Below are positions 25,092 to 33,524 of a stretch of DNA of 42,276 nucleotides, in pieces. The DNA is from Verrucomicrobiota bacterium (GTDB lineage: Bacteria > Verrucomicrobiota > Verrucomicrobiia > Chthoniobacterales > SZAS-18). The notes beneath the pieces were generated by a model that saw only the letters and a list, made by a program, of their open reading frames with translations, did no database searches and was not told the DNA's origin. The first letter of the stretch is position 1. Every line of letters begins with the position of its first letter. The stretch covers positions 1 through 42,276 of the forward strand of contig JAFAXH010000137.1 of assembly GCA_019241085.1 (NCBI GenBank), in the 5' to 3' direction. The position numbers and the translations under genes were made by a program.

Positions 25092-26348
25092 ATGAAGCGC
25101 GCCGTCATCACCGGACTTGGCCCCGTCACTCCCATCGGCGTCGGCCGCGCCGCCTTCTGGCAGGGACTCCGCGCGCAGCAGAGCGCCATCGCGCGGGTCA
25201 CGGCGTTCGACACCTTCGAGACCGGCCTCAACGCCCACCACGCCGGCGAACTGCGCGACTGGGACCCGCGCGCGTTTTTCCCGCCGCACCGGCTCAAGCG
25301 CCTCGATCGCTACGCGCAATTCGCCGTCGCCAGCGCCCGGCTTGCGCTCGCAGACGCCGGCCTCGCCTACGACGCCGAGAACCCCGAGCCGCGCCCGCGC
25401 GTCGGCGTCTCCTTTGGCACCGCCCTCGGCGGCATCGCCGGCGCGGAGCATCAGCACGGGCATTTCGTGAAGAAAGGCGCGCGCGGGGTGAATCCCACCC
25501 TCGCCGTGCAAGTCTTCGGCGGCAGCGCCCACGCGAACATCGCCATCGAGTGCGGCTTCCGCGGGCCCGGCACGACGAACTCGAACTCCTGCGCCAGCGG
25601 CACCGTCGCCGTCGGCGAAGCGTTGCGCTACATCCGCGACGGCCTCGCCGATGTCATCGTCGCCGGCGGGGCCGAAGCGCCGCTCTCGCCGCTGACCTTC
25701 GGCGCCTTTGCCTTCATCAAATCCATGAGCCAATGGCAGGGCGAACCGCCCGCGCGCGCCTGCCGGCCGTTTGACGCCACGCGCGACGGCTTCGTCATGG
25801 GCGAAGGCGCCTGCGCGCTCATCGTCGAGGAATACGAGCACGCCCGCGCGCGCGGCGCCCGCATCTACTGCGAAGTGCTCGGCTATTCGTTGAACAACGA
25901 CGCCTACCACATGACCAGCCCGCTGCCCGACGGCGCGAGCGCCATTGCCGCCATCCGCGCCGCGCTGGCCGACGCGCGCGTGCCGTCCGAGGAGATCGGC
26001 TACGTCAACGCCCACGCCAGCTCCTCGCCGCTCAACGACGCCGCCGAGACGCTGGCCATCAAAGCCGCCCTCGGCGAAGCCCACGCCCGGCGCATCCCCG
26101 TCTCCGGCACCAAGCCCTACCACGCCCACGCCCTCGGCGCGACCGGCGCCATCGAGGCGGCCATCTGCGCCCTCGCCCTCGCGCACGGCTGGGTGCCGCC
26201 GACCTTGCACTACGAAGCGCCCGATCCCCCCTGCGACCTCGACATCGTGCCCAACGAGGGCCGCGAGTATCCGCATCTGCGCCGCGTGCTGAGCAATTCC
26301 TTCGGCTTCGGCGGCATCAATTCGTGCCTGGTTTTTGGGAAAATCTGA
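25092..26348 (+). CDS. Beta-ketoacyl-ACP synthase II-like (FabF family)
   Basis: 418 residues, ATG 25092. The KAS triad is intact: C167 in NSCASGTVAVGEAL, H308 in YVNAHASSSPLNDAAE and H346 in SGTKPYHAHALGATGAIEA, with the conserved K341. Also present are GVSFGTALGG, FVMGEGACALIVEEYEHA and the closing NSFGFGGINSCLVF. It condenses malonyl-ACP with an acyl chain, but whether it is the housekeeping FabF is doubtful. There is no fabD, fabG or acpP next to it and it sits with a cyclase-like protein and a flippase-like protein. It may extend chains for a special lipid or small polyketide; this is inference. Confidence 0.9.
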   Translation: MKRAVITGLGPVTPIGVGRAAFWQGLRAQQSAIARVTAFDTFETGLNAHHAGELRDWDPRAFFPPHRLKRLDRYAQFAVASARLALADAGLAYDAENPEPRPRVGVSFGTALGGIAGAEHQHGHFVKKGARGVNPTLAVQVFGGSAHANIAIECGFRGPGTTNSNSCASGTVAVGEALRYIRDGLADVIVAGGAEAPLSPLTFGAFAFIKSMSQWQGEPPARACRPFDATRDGFVMGEGACALIVEEYEHARARGARIYCEVLGYSLNNDAYHMTSPLPDGASAIAAIRAALADARVPSEEIGYVNAHASSSPLNDAAETLAIKAALGEAHARRIPVSGTKPYHAHALGATGAIEAAICALALAHGWVPPTLHYEAPDPPCDLDIVPNEGREYPHLRRVLSNSFGFGGINSCLVFGKI

Positions 26349-26394
26349 CGCCCCGCCCGCCGCGGCACCGGATTTTTCGGCTTTTAAACCCCAC

Positions 26395-26506
26395 GATTCC
26401 CGACGAGCGCCCGTGGGCGGAGCCTCAACGCCTTGGAATTTTCACCTTCCGCCCAAGGGCGGAGCTTCCGCGCCCGAGGATTCCCGACGAGCGCCCAAGG
26501 GCGGAG
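26395..26506. repeat. Direct repeats of a 28-base palindrome-bearing unit
   Basis: GATTCCCGACGAGCGCCC with a following GGGCGGAG occurs at 26395-26422 and 26479-26506, differing only by two bases between the CCC and GGG blocks (GT against AA). A shorter relative, CCGCCCAAGGGCGGAGC, lies at 26449-26465. Each unit carries the small palindrome CGCCC..GGGCG. No gene is supported here. It forms the left part of a block of unrelated repeats. Confidence 0.75.
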
Positions 26507-26533
26507 GGCGAAAATCCTTGGGCGGATGCAGAG

Positions 26534-26700
26534 CGCCCACGTCCCGAGCCTTAGCCGTCCGCGTCCCGCGCCAGAGCGCCCGCGGGCCGAAGAGCTTGGT
26601 TCGCGTCCCGAGCAGCGCGGTCCACGAACCGAGGTCGGCGGTTCGCGTTTCAGGGAGCGCGGTTCGCGTCCCGAGGTCGGTGGTTCGCGTCCCGCGCCGC
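26534..26700. repeat. 21-base tandem repeat array, GGTTCGCGTCCCGAG unit
   Basis: Copies of the unit start at 26556, 26598, 26619, 26640, 26661 and 26682, each a multiple of 21 bases apart, with a weaker copy at 26577 and a probable one at about 26535. The copy at 26619 is diverged (GGTCCACGAACCGAG). Because 21 is divisible by three, all frames stay open and give heptapeptide repeats, but no start or family supports a gene. Confidence 0.7.
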
Positions 26701-26836
26701 GCGGGCCGTGGCCCGGGAGGCTTGGTGCAAGGGTTTTTGAGGCAAAAAGCCGCCGCACCGGCGTCTCCTGCTGGGGAGCGCGGGCATCCTGCCCGCTCTT
26801 GCCGGCATCCCTGCCGGCAAGCTGCTGCTACCGCCT

Positions 26837-26969
26837 TTTGTCATCCCGAGCGAAGTCGAGGGACCTCTAACTGAATGTCTGGCTCGGTGGATGCCCGAAC
26901 CGCTCTCAGTGCGCGCTGCGAGCCAAGGCAAATAGCAAGAGGTCCCTCGACTTCGCTCGGGATGACAAA
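26837..26969. repeat. Perfect 32-base inverted repeat, GTCATCCCGAGCGAAG type
   Basis: The arm at 26837-26868 and the arm at 26938-26969 are exact complements over 32 bases (core TCATCCCGAGCGAAGTC), separated by 69 bases. It lies in a gene-free block and has no poly-U tract directly after it. Next to it are GCGGGCATCCTGCCCGC-like and GCAGGCTGGAAGCCTGC small palindromes (about 26778-26830 and 27003-27020). Confidence 0.9.
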
Positions 26970-27127
26970 GAAGAGAGCCATCCGGCAAGGATGCCGGACG
27001 GATGCAGGCTGGAAGCCTGCGCTCCCCTTTCTTCCTCCTAATTCCCAACTCCCCTCGCCCCTTGCGGCTCCGCCCGTTTCTGCCAAGCTCGCAGGGAGGC
27101 TCGTTTCACTCCTCCGCAACGACACCT

Positions 27128-29224
27128 ATGGCCGCCACAGACGCTACTTTTCCCCCTGTCGCCGCTTCTTCTCCCCCCTCCCCGCCCGCCCACGAAATCC
27201 TCTGGCAACCGTCACCCGCCCTCCTCGCCGACGCGAACCTCACGCGCTACACCCGCTGGCTCGCGCAGAAAACCGGCCGGCAGTTTGACGACGGCGATTA
27301 CGCGGCGCTCTGGGAGTGGTCGGTCAACGACCTCGCCGGTTTCTGGAGTTCGATTGCCGACTTCTTCGGCGTGCGCTTCCACCAACCAGCCACGGTCATC
27401 TTGCGCGACGGCGCGCAGATGCCCGGCGCGCGTTGGTTTCCCGGCGCGACGCTCAACTACGCGGAACACGCGCTGCTCGCCACCGCCGGCGCTGCCGACG
27501 GGGATACGGAGAAAAATCCCGCCCTGCTCTTTGCCACCGAGCCGGGCGACGACGGCCGCACGCCGTGGCGCGAGCGCACGCTCTCGCGAGCGGAACTCCG
27601 GCGCGAAGTCGCCGCCGTGGCCGACGCCCTCCGGCGACTGGGCGTGCAAAAAGGCGACCGGGTCGTTGGTTATCTGCCAAACATCCCGCAGACCGTTGTC
27701 GCCTTCCTCGCCGCCGCCAGCCTGGGCGCGGTCTGGAGCGGCTGCCCGCCGGAATTGAGCGCGCGCGGCGTGCTGGATCGCTTCGCGCAAATCGAGCCGA
27801 CCGTGCTGTTCGCGGTCGATGGCTATCGCTACGGCGGCAAGTCGCACGACCGCGCGGCGGCGCTCGCCGAGATCGTCGCGGGGTTGCCGACGCTGCGTGC
27901 CGTCGTGCTCGTGCCCTGGCTGCGCGACGCCGCGACCGCGCGGGATGAAGTATTAAAACAAAGCCCGGTGCCGGTGACGCTCTGGGATGATCGCTTCGTC
28001 CACGAACCGCCGCCGTTGCGCTTCGAGCCGGTGGCCTTCGAGCATCCGCTGTGGATTCTCTATTCCTCCGGCACCACCGGCCAGCCGAAGGCCATCGTGC
28101 AAGGCCACGGCGGCATCTTGCTCGAACATCTCAAGGCCCTCTCGCTGCACCTCGACCTGCGGGCCGGCGACCGGTTCCTGTGGTTCACCACGGCGGGCTG
28201 GATGATGTGGAACATGCTCGTCTCCGGCTTGCTCCTGCCGGGCGTGACGGTCGTGCTCTACGACGGCAGCCCGAAGCAGCCGGACCTCGGCGCGCTGTGG
28301 CGATTCGTCGCCGCGGCGGGCGTGACGTTCTTCGGCACGAGCGCGCCGTTCTTGCTCGCGTGCATGAAGGAAAATCTCACGCCGGGCGCGGACTGCGACT
28401 TGCGCGCGCTGCGCGCCATCGGCTCGACCGGCGCGCCATTGCCGCCGGAGGGATTCCGCTGGGTCTATGACCAAGTGAAGCGCGACCTCTTGCTCGGCAG
28501 CGCGAGCGGCGGCACGGACGTTTGCACGGCGTTCGTCCTCGCCTGCCCGTGGCTGCCGGTGCGCGCCGGCGAACTCCCCTGCCGCGGCCTCGGCGCGCGC
28601 ATCGAATCGTGGGACGAGCACGGCCGGCCGCACTTCGATCAAGTCGGCGAACTCGTGCTCACCGCGCCCTTTCCCTCGATGCCGGTGTTCTTTTGGAACG
28701 ACCCGGACGGCCGTCGGCTGCGGGCGAGCTATTTCGACACCTTCCCCGGCATCTGGCGGCACGGCGATTGGATTGAGATTAAAAAAAACACCGGCGCGTG
28801 CGTCATCTACGGCCGCTCGGATTCCACGCTCAACCGCGGCGGCGTGCGCATGGGCACGAGCGAGTTTTATCGCGTGGTCGAAGACCTCGCCGAAGTGCAG
28901 GAAGCGCTCGTCATCGACACCGGCGGCCTCGGGCGCGAGGACAAGCTTTTGCTCTTCGTCGTGCTGCGCGCCGGCTGCGCGCTCGACGACGCGACGCGGG
29001 CGAAGATCAACGCGAAGCTGCGCGCCGAAATCTCCCCGCGCCATGTGCCCGACGCGATCTTCGCCGTGGCGGAAATCCCGCACACGCTCAACGGCAAAAA
29101 ACTCGAGGTGCCGGTGAAACGCATCCTCGCCGGGATGCCCTTGGAAAAAGCCGTCAGCCGCGAAGCCGTGGCCAACCCCGCTGCGCTCGAGCCCTTCGTC
29201 GCGCTGGCGGCGGCGGGGGGGTAA
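27128..29224 (+). CDS. Acetoacetate-CoA ligase
   Basis: 698 residues, ATG 27128; the frame runs open upstream but this ATG precedes the family-like start. The N-terminal ACAS_N-type segment has ILWQPSPALLADANLTRYTRWL and LWEWSVNDLAGFWSSIADFF, typical for AacS. The AMP-binding domain has ILYSSGTTGQPKAIVQGHGG, and FTTAGWMMWNMLVSGL, then GSASGGTDVCTAFV. The C-terminal GRSDSTLNRGGVRMGTSEFY and HTLNGKKLEVPVKRIL carry the catalytic lysine. It activates acetoacetate to acetoacetyl-CoA with ATP, for lipid or PHB metabolism. It converges on another acyl-CoA ligase gene across a shared inverted repeat. Confidence 0.9.
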   Translation: MAATDATFPPVAASSPPSPPAHEILWQPSPALLADANLTRYTRWLAQKTGRQFDDGDYAALWEWSVNDLAGFWSSIADFFGVRFHQPATVILRDGAQMPGARWFPGATLNYAEHALLATAGAADGDTEKNPALLFATEPGDDGRTPWRERTLSRAELRREVAAVADALRRLGVQKGDRVVGYLPNIPQTVVAFLAAASLGAVWSGCPPELSARGVLDRFAQIEPTVLFAVDGYRYGGKSHDRAAALAEIVAGLPTLRAVVLVPWLRDAATARDEVLKQSPVPVTLWDDRFVHEPPPLRFEPVAFEHPLWILYSSGTTGQPKAIVQGHGGILLEHLKALSLHLDLRAGDRFLWFTTAGWMMWNMLVSGLLLPGVTVVLYDGSPKQPDLGALWRFVAAAGVTFFGTSAPFLLACMKENLTPGADCDLRALRAIGSTGAPLPPEGFRWVYDQVKRDLLLGSASGGTDVCTAFVLACPWLPVRAGELPCRGLGARIESWDEHGRPHFDQVGELVLTAPFPSMPVFFWNDPDGRRLRASYFDTFPGIWRHGDWIEIKKNTGACVIYGRSDSTLNRGGVRMGTSEFYRVVEDLAEVQEALVIDTGGLGREDKLLLFVVLRAGCALDDATRAKINAKLRAEISPRHVPDAIFAVAEIPHTLNGKKLEVPVKRILAGMPLEKAVSREAVANPAALEPFVALAAAGG

Positions 29225-29248
29225 ATCTGGGGCGTAGCGAAGGGCTGA

Positions 29249-29377
29249 TTTTAACACCGAGGACACGGAGGCAGCGGCACAGAGACCGAAGAGAAGAAGG
29301 CAGGAGTTTTTCAGAAAAACAAAGGTTCCATTCTCCGTGTCTCTCTGTGCCTCCGCCTCTTCTGCCTCGGTGTTAAA
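29249..29377. repeat. Long inverted repeat, AACACCGAGGACACGGAG type, between two acyl-CoA ligase genes
   Basis: The left arm (about 29249-29296) and right arm (about 29330-29377) share TTTAACACCGAGG with its complement and GGCACAGAGA with its complement, with internal mismatches and gaps. It lies between convergent genes. The stop codon of the minus-strand ligase (complement 29378-29380) touches the right arm. Confidence 0.85.
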
Positions 29378-31015
29378 TTACACACGCTTCGCAGCCTGCT
29401 CGCGCAATTCGACCCGGCGGATTTTGCCGCTGATGGTCTTCGGCAGTGCCTCGACGAAGACGATCTCGCGCGGATATTTGTAAGGTGCCGTCACCTGCTT
29501 GCAGTGCGCCTGCAATTCCGCCGCGAGTGCCGGGCTGCCGGCGTGGCCCCGGCGCAGGACGACAAAAGCCACCACCAGCGCGCCGCGTTCCGCATCCGGC
29601 CGGCCGACGACGGCGGCTTCCAGCACGGCGGGATGCTCGATGAGCGCGCTCTCGACCTCGAACGGCCCGATGCGGTAGCCGCTGCTCTTGATGACATCAT
29701 CGCCGCGCCCGACGAACCAGAACCAGCCGTCCGCATCGCGCAACGCCACGTCGCCCGTGAGATACCAGTCGCCTTGGAAACGCGCGGCGTTTTCCTGGGG
29801 ATTTTTCCAGTATTCCTTGAAGATGCCGACCGGCCGCTGCGGCTGCACGCGCACCGCGACTTCGCCCGTCTGGCCGGGCGGGCATTCCCGCAAATGGGCG
29901 TCGAGCACGCGCACGTCGTAGCCCGGCGTCGGCCAGCCCATCGCGCCGGGGCGGATCGGTTTGCCGGAGGCGGGGAAATTTGCCACGAGCACGACGGTTT
30001 CCGTCTGGCCGTAGCCGTCGTGAATCGTGAGTCCGGTCGCCGCGCGCCAGAGTTCGATGACCTCGGGATTGAGCGGCTCGCCGGCGCTGACGCAGTGCCG
30101 CAAGTTTGGAAAAACATACGCGCCGAGGTCTTCGCGCACGATGAGCCGCAGCGCCGTCGGCGGCGCGCACCAAGTCGTGATCGGATACGCCGCGAGCGTG
30201 CGCAGCGTCGCCGCCGGATCGAACTTCCCGCGCGTATCCCACACGAACAAACACGCGCCCTGATGCCACGGCCCGAACAAGCTCGACCACGCCGCCTTGG
30301 CCCAGCCGTTGTCGGCGAGATTCCAATGCACGTCGTCCGGTTTCAGATCGAGCCAGAGCGCGCCGGTGACGCGGTGGCCGAGCGCGCAAGAGGCTTGCGT
30401 GTGCAGCACCATTTTCGGCGGGCCGGTCGTGCCGCTGGTGAAATAAAGAATGCCGTCGTCGTCCGCGCGCGTCGGCGGCCCGGCGTCGAAGTCGAGCCGG
30501 CCGCGCACGGCGGCTTCGGCGAGATTGTGCCAACCTGGCGGCGTGCTCTCGGTTGAACACGCCGCGACGCGCACGCCGGCGAAATCTTGCGGCACGCGCC
30601 GCGCAATTTCCTGATCCGCGACGATGCCGCGCACCTCGGCGGCGCCGATGCGATAGGCGAGGTCTTTTTCCGTCAACAACGTCGTGCCGGGGATCGGCAC
30701 CGCGCCGAGTTCGATCAAGCCGAGCACGGCGAGCCACCATTCCGGCACGCGCGGCAACACGACGAGCACGCGGTCACCGCGGCGCAGCCCGAGCGCGTGG
30801 AAAAATGACGCCGTCAGCGTGGCTTCGTCGGCGAGGTCGTGCCAGGTGTATTGCCGCTCGCTCTCGCGCCCGCTTGCATCGACCCACCAGAGCGCCGTCG
30901 CGTGCGGCCGCTCCCGCGCCCAGCGGCCAATCACGTCGCGGGTGAAGTTGAAAAACTCGGGCGGCGCGGCGGACGCAGCATCGCGCTCGCCATTGCGGTT
31001 GTCGGACAGGCTCAT
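29378..31015 (-). CDS. Acyl-CoA synthetase (medium-chain/ACSM-like AMP-binding enzyme)
   Basis: 545 residues, ATG at complement 31013-31015. AMP-binding motifs: ILYFTSGTTGPPKMVLHT, HDGYGQTETVVLVANF, YLTGDVALRDADGWFWFVGR then DDVIKSSGYRIGPFEVE, and PKTISGKIRRVEL with the catalytic lysine. The DNGWAKAAWSSLFGPW and FDPAATLRTLAAYPITTWCA segments are characteristic of the ACSM/medium-chain group rather than acetyl-CoA synthetase. It activates a carboxylic acid through an acyl adenylate; the acid is not determined. It is convergent with the acetoacetate-CoA ligase gene and divergent from the kinase gene. Confidence 0.9.
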   Translation of the reverse strand: MSLSDNRNGERDAASAAPPEFFNFTRDVIGRWARERPHATALWWVDASGRESERQYTWHDLADEATLTASFFHALGLRRGDRVLVVLPRVPEWWLAVLGLIELGAVPIPGTTLLTEKDLAYRIGAAEVRGIVADQEIARRVPQDFAGVRVAACSTESTPPGWHNLAEAAVRGRLDFDAGPPTRADDDGILYFTSGTTGPPKMVLHTQASCALGHRVTGALWLDLKPDDVHWNLADNGWAKAAWSSLFGPWHQGACLFVWDTRGKFDPAATLRTLAAYPITTWCAPPTALRLIVREDLGAYVFPNLRHCVSAGEPLNPEVIELWRAATGLTIHDGYGQTETVVLVANFPASGKPIRPGAMGWPTPGYDVRVLDAHLRECPPGQTGEVAVRVQPQRPVGIFKEYWKNPQENAARFQGDWYLTGDVALRDADGWFWFVGRGDDVIKSSGYRIGPFEVESALIEHPAVLEAAVVGRPDAERGALVVAFVVLRRGHAGSPALAAELQAHCKQVTAPYKYPREIVFVEALPKTISGKIRRVELREQAAKRV

Positions 31016-31163
31016 GGGTTGGGGGAGAAAAAAGCAGGCTCCACGATCTCAAGCGCAACGTCCACCCGCAAGCGCGCAACGGCACAGATTTAGCTCATCA
31101 GCAGCGCGATCCGCCGTGCCCGCGAAGGTCGGCGGCCGGCTCACATTTTTTATTCGTCGTTCC

Positions 31164-33422
31164 ATGTCCAGCAGCCCCGACCAAACGTTAAGCGAATCCG
31201 CCGTCGCCACGGCATTGCGCCCGGTAGATTTTTCATCGCCGACGGATGCCGGGTCGGCCGCCGTCAGCTTCCAGCATTTCGCCATCGCCCGGCGCGAAGA
31301 TGGCTCGCTGCACGAACTCGGCCGCGGCGCGATGGGCGTGACTTACAAGGCGTTTGACACGCAGCTCGGCAGCCACGTCGCGCTGAAGGTCATCAGCCCG
31401 CACTACCTGCACGACGGCGCCGCGCGGGAGCGTTTTTTGCGCGAAGCGCGCGCCGCGGCGCACCTGAATCATCCCAACGTCGCCAGTGTGTTCCATCTCG
31501 GCAGCGACAACGACACGGTGTTTTACGCGATGCAATTCGTCGAGGGCGAGACGGTCGAATCGTTCGTCAAACGCCGCGGTCCGCTGCCGCCGCGACAGGC
31601 GTTGCAGATCATCCTGCAAGCCGCGCAAGGACTGGCTGCCGCGAACGACCGCGGCTTGATCCATCGCGATATCAAGCCGGCCAATCTCATGCTGGCGCAC
31701 GCGCGCACGGCAGCGGACGGCATTGAGGAAGAGGAAGATGAATTACACGTCAAAGTCATCGACTTCGGCCTGGCGAAAAGTCTGGTGAAAGATGACAAAG
31801 CCGCCACCGAAGCCGACGACAACGCCGCGCCGCGGCTCGCCGCTTCGCTCACGGGCGGCGGACCCGTCGGCACGCCGTATTTCATGAGTCCCGAGCAGAT
31901 CGACCCGGCCGGCGCCGCGGCGCTCGACGCGCGCACGGACATCTACAGCCTCGGCGTGACGCTGTGGTATCTGCTCGTAGGCAAGCCGCCGTTTCAAGGC
32001 ACGCAGTTCCAGGTCTTCAGCCAGCACATGAGCAAGCCGCCGCCGCTCGAACGGTTGACAGAAGCCGGCATCGCGCCCGGCATCGTGTCACTCGTGGATT
32101 CCATGCTGGCCAAGGAGCCGGAGGATCGGCCCGCCAGCTATCGCGTGCTGACCGGTGCGTTGAAGCGCTTGCTGCGCGAAGCCGAGTCGCCGGGCGCGCG
32201 CGAGACCGTTTCGTCGGCGGGAACGTTTTCTTTTGAATCCAAAACCGCGTCGGCATCGGCGGTGCCGACGGCTAGCTTCGCGTTGGTCGAAATCTTGCGC
32301 CGCCGCGGCGCGCTGCCGCCGCGCGAGGCGTTCCTGCTGCTGCGGCCCGTCGCCGGTTTGGTGGATGGCGTCGCGGCAGCCGCGGCATCGCTGCCGGCCG
32401 CGCTCACGACGGAAAATCTGCGCGTGGAATTTGCCGAGCCGCCGGCCAACTTGCGCGACCTGCCCGCGCGCGCGGTCGATGTCTGGCCCGCGTTCACCGT
32501 GCGCTTTGCCGCGGCAACGGCGGTCGGAGAAAATTCGGCGAATGCCGCTTCCGCTGCCGTGGACCTCGACCGCACCCTGCTGCCCGCCGCAGCCCATCTC
32601 GCGCGCGGCGGGATGCGCGCCCACCCGTTGCGCCAGCTCGGCGCGCTCGCCTACGAATTGCTCAACGGCGCGCCGCCCGGCCCCTTGGGATTTGTGCCGA
32701 TCAGCGCGCTGTCGGAGCAAGGAAATTATTTGCTGCGCGAATGTCTGCACGGCGGCAGCAAAGCGGCGCGCGCCTTCCCGTCCGCCGCCGTTTTCATCGC
32801 GGCCTTGAGCGAAGCCACGACGCGCAGCGGCGCCTCGACGCTCATCGAAGCGCCGCTGCCGAAAATGCTGTTGACACCGCTGACGCCCAAGCCGCCGGGG
32901 GAAGAATCCTTGCCGTATTTCGTGCCCGCGGAGCCGGCTTCCTCCTCGTCGTCCGCCGCGCTGTCGATCTGCGCGTTTTTGCTGTTCCTCGGATTGGCCA
33001 TCGGCGGTTACGTCTGGCGCAAACCGATCGCGGATTATTTGAATGAAAAACGCGCCGCGGCAAACTCCCCGCGCGCGACCGCCGCGCCGTCCGTCGTCGC
33101 CGCTGCGCCGACGCCGACGCCCGCCGCGCGCAACGTTGTTGCCGCCGCCACCCCTACGCCGCGCGCCATCGCCACGCCGACGCCCGCGTCGGTGGCTTCG
33201 ATCAACGCCGCGCCGCGCTCGCAGCAGCTATCATCGCAGCCGACGCCGTTGCCTTTCTATTTGCAACCGCCGCAGCCACAGCCGCCGCCACAACAGCAAA
33301 CGCCCCCGCCATTGCCGCCCATGAATGCTGGCGGCATGCCAATGATGTTCCCACCGCCCCCGCCACCACCTCCACCGCCCGACGGCGGCGGTCGCCCCGG
33401 CGGCGGCCCGCCGCGACGTTGA
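31164..33422 (+). CDS. Hanks-type Ser/Thr protein kinase with degenerate second lobe, TM helix and Pro-rich tail
   Basis: 752 residues, ATG 31164. The kinase domain (about 48-330) is complete: G-loop GRGAMG 53-58, K75 in ALKVIS, HRDIKPAN with D169, and DFG at 200-202. A bacterial transmembrane kinase is indicated by one helix at about 600-618 (LSICAFLLFLGLAIGGYVW). Residues about 370-550 resemble a second kinase C-lobe without HRD, DFG or G-loop: ALPPREAFLLLRPVAGLVDG, RQLGALAYELLNGAPPGPLG, FPSAAVFIAAL. The tail (about 640-752) is Pro/Thr/Gln/Gly-rich with a run of consecutive prolines. Substrate unknown. Confidence 0.92.
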   Translation: MSSSPDQTLSESAVATALRPVDFSSPTDAGSAAVSFQHFAIARREDGSLHELGRGAMGVTYKAFDTQLGSHVALKVISPHYLHDGAARERFLREARAAAHLNHPNVASVFHLGSDNDTVFYAMQFVEGETVESFVKRRGPLPPRQALQIILQAAQGLAAANDRGLIHRDIKPANLMLAHARTAADGIEEEEDELHVKVIDFGLAKSLVKDDKAATEADDNAAPRLAASLTGGGPVGTPYFMSPEQIDPAGAAALDARTDIYSLGVTLWYLLVGKPPFQGTQFQVFSQHMSKPPPLERLTEAGIAPGIVSLVDSMLAKEPEDRPASYRVLTGALKRLLREAESPGARETVSSAGTFSFESKTASASAVPTASFALVEILRRRGALPPREAFLLLRPVAGLVDGVAAAAASLPAALTTENLRVEFAEPPANLRDLPARAVDVWPAFTVRFAAATAVGENSANAASAAVDLDRTLLPAAAHLARGGMRAHPLRQLGALAYELLNGAPPGPLGFVPISALSEQGNYLLRECLHGGSKAARAFPSAAVFIAALSEATTRSGASTLIEAPLPKMLLTPLTPKPPGEESLPYFVPAEPASSSSSAALSICAFLLFLGLAIGGYVWRKPIADYLNEKRAAANSPRATAAPSVVAAAPTPTPAARNVVAAATPTPRAIATPTPASVASINAAPRSQQLSSQPTPLPFYLQPPQPQPPPQQQTPPPLPPMNAGGMPMMFPPPPPPPPPPDGGGRPGGGPPRR

Positions 33423-33428
33423 GGCGAG

Positions 33429-33453
33429 CATTCCCAAACAGAGTTTAGGAACG
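33429..33453 (+). terminator. Possible terminator hairpin after the kinase gene
   Basis: CATTCCCAAACAGAGTTTAGG and the following AACG form a near-perfect stem (CCCAAAC against GTTTAGG, one mismatch) with a 3-base loop, 7 bases after the kinase stop codon. The T-rich TTTTTAATC at 33465-33473 follows after about a dozen bases, farther than in a classical intrinsic terminator. Confidence 0.4.
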
Positions 33454-33477
33454 AGGGAAAAGGCTTTTTAATCTTCT

Positions 33478-33512
33478 TCTCCCTTTGCGGCTTTGCAGAC
33501 TTTGCGTGAGGC
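33478..33512. repeat. Single arm of the CGCAAAG/CACGCCAAG repeat family
   Basis: CCCTTTGCGGCTTTGCAGAC followed by TTTGCGTGAGGC matches the right arm of the inverted repeat at 16901-16934 (CCTTTGCGGC...GGCGTGAGGC), with a few changes. No second arm is seen here. It lies between the convergent kinase gene and the DUF885 gene. Confidence 0.55.
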
Positions 33513-33524
33513 ATCTGCCGCCCG

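Larger units (their letters stand above)
26349..27127. other. Gene-free repeat island between ketoacyl synthase and acetoacetate-CoA ligase
   Basis: About 780 bases hold no supported gene but at least four repeat families: the 28-base palindrome units, the 21-base tandem array, short GGCATCC-type palindromes and the perfect 32-base inverted repeat. The long frames here are caused by GC-rich periodic DNA rather than by a protein. Confidence 0.75.

Noticed and set aside
26534-26700. CRISPR array
   Set aside because: Units are contiguous at 21 bases with no unique spacers and no cas genes.
26335-26874. 179-codon plus-strand frame with heptapeptide repeats
   Set aside because: Three frames are open because the DNA has a 21-base period; no start signal or family.
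30684-31163. N-terminal extension of the kinase by 160 codons
   Set aside because: It overlaps the divergent acyl-CoA ligase gene in antisense; ATG 31164 starts the recognisable protein.
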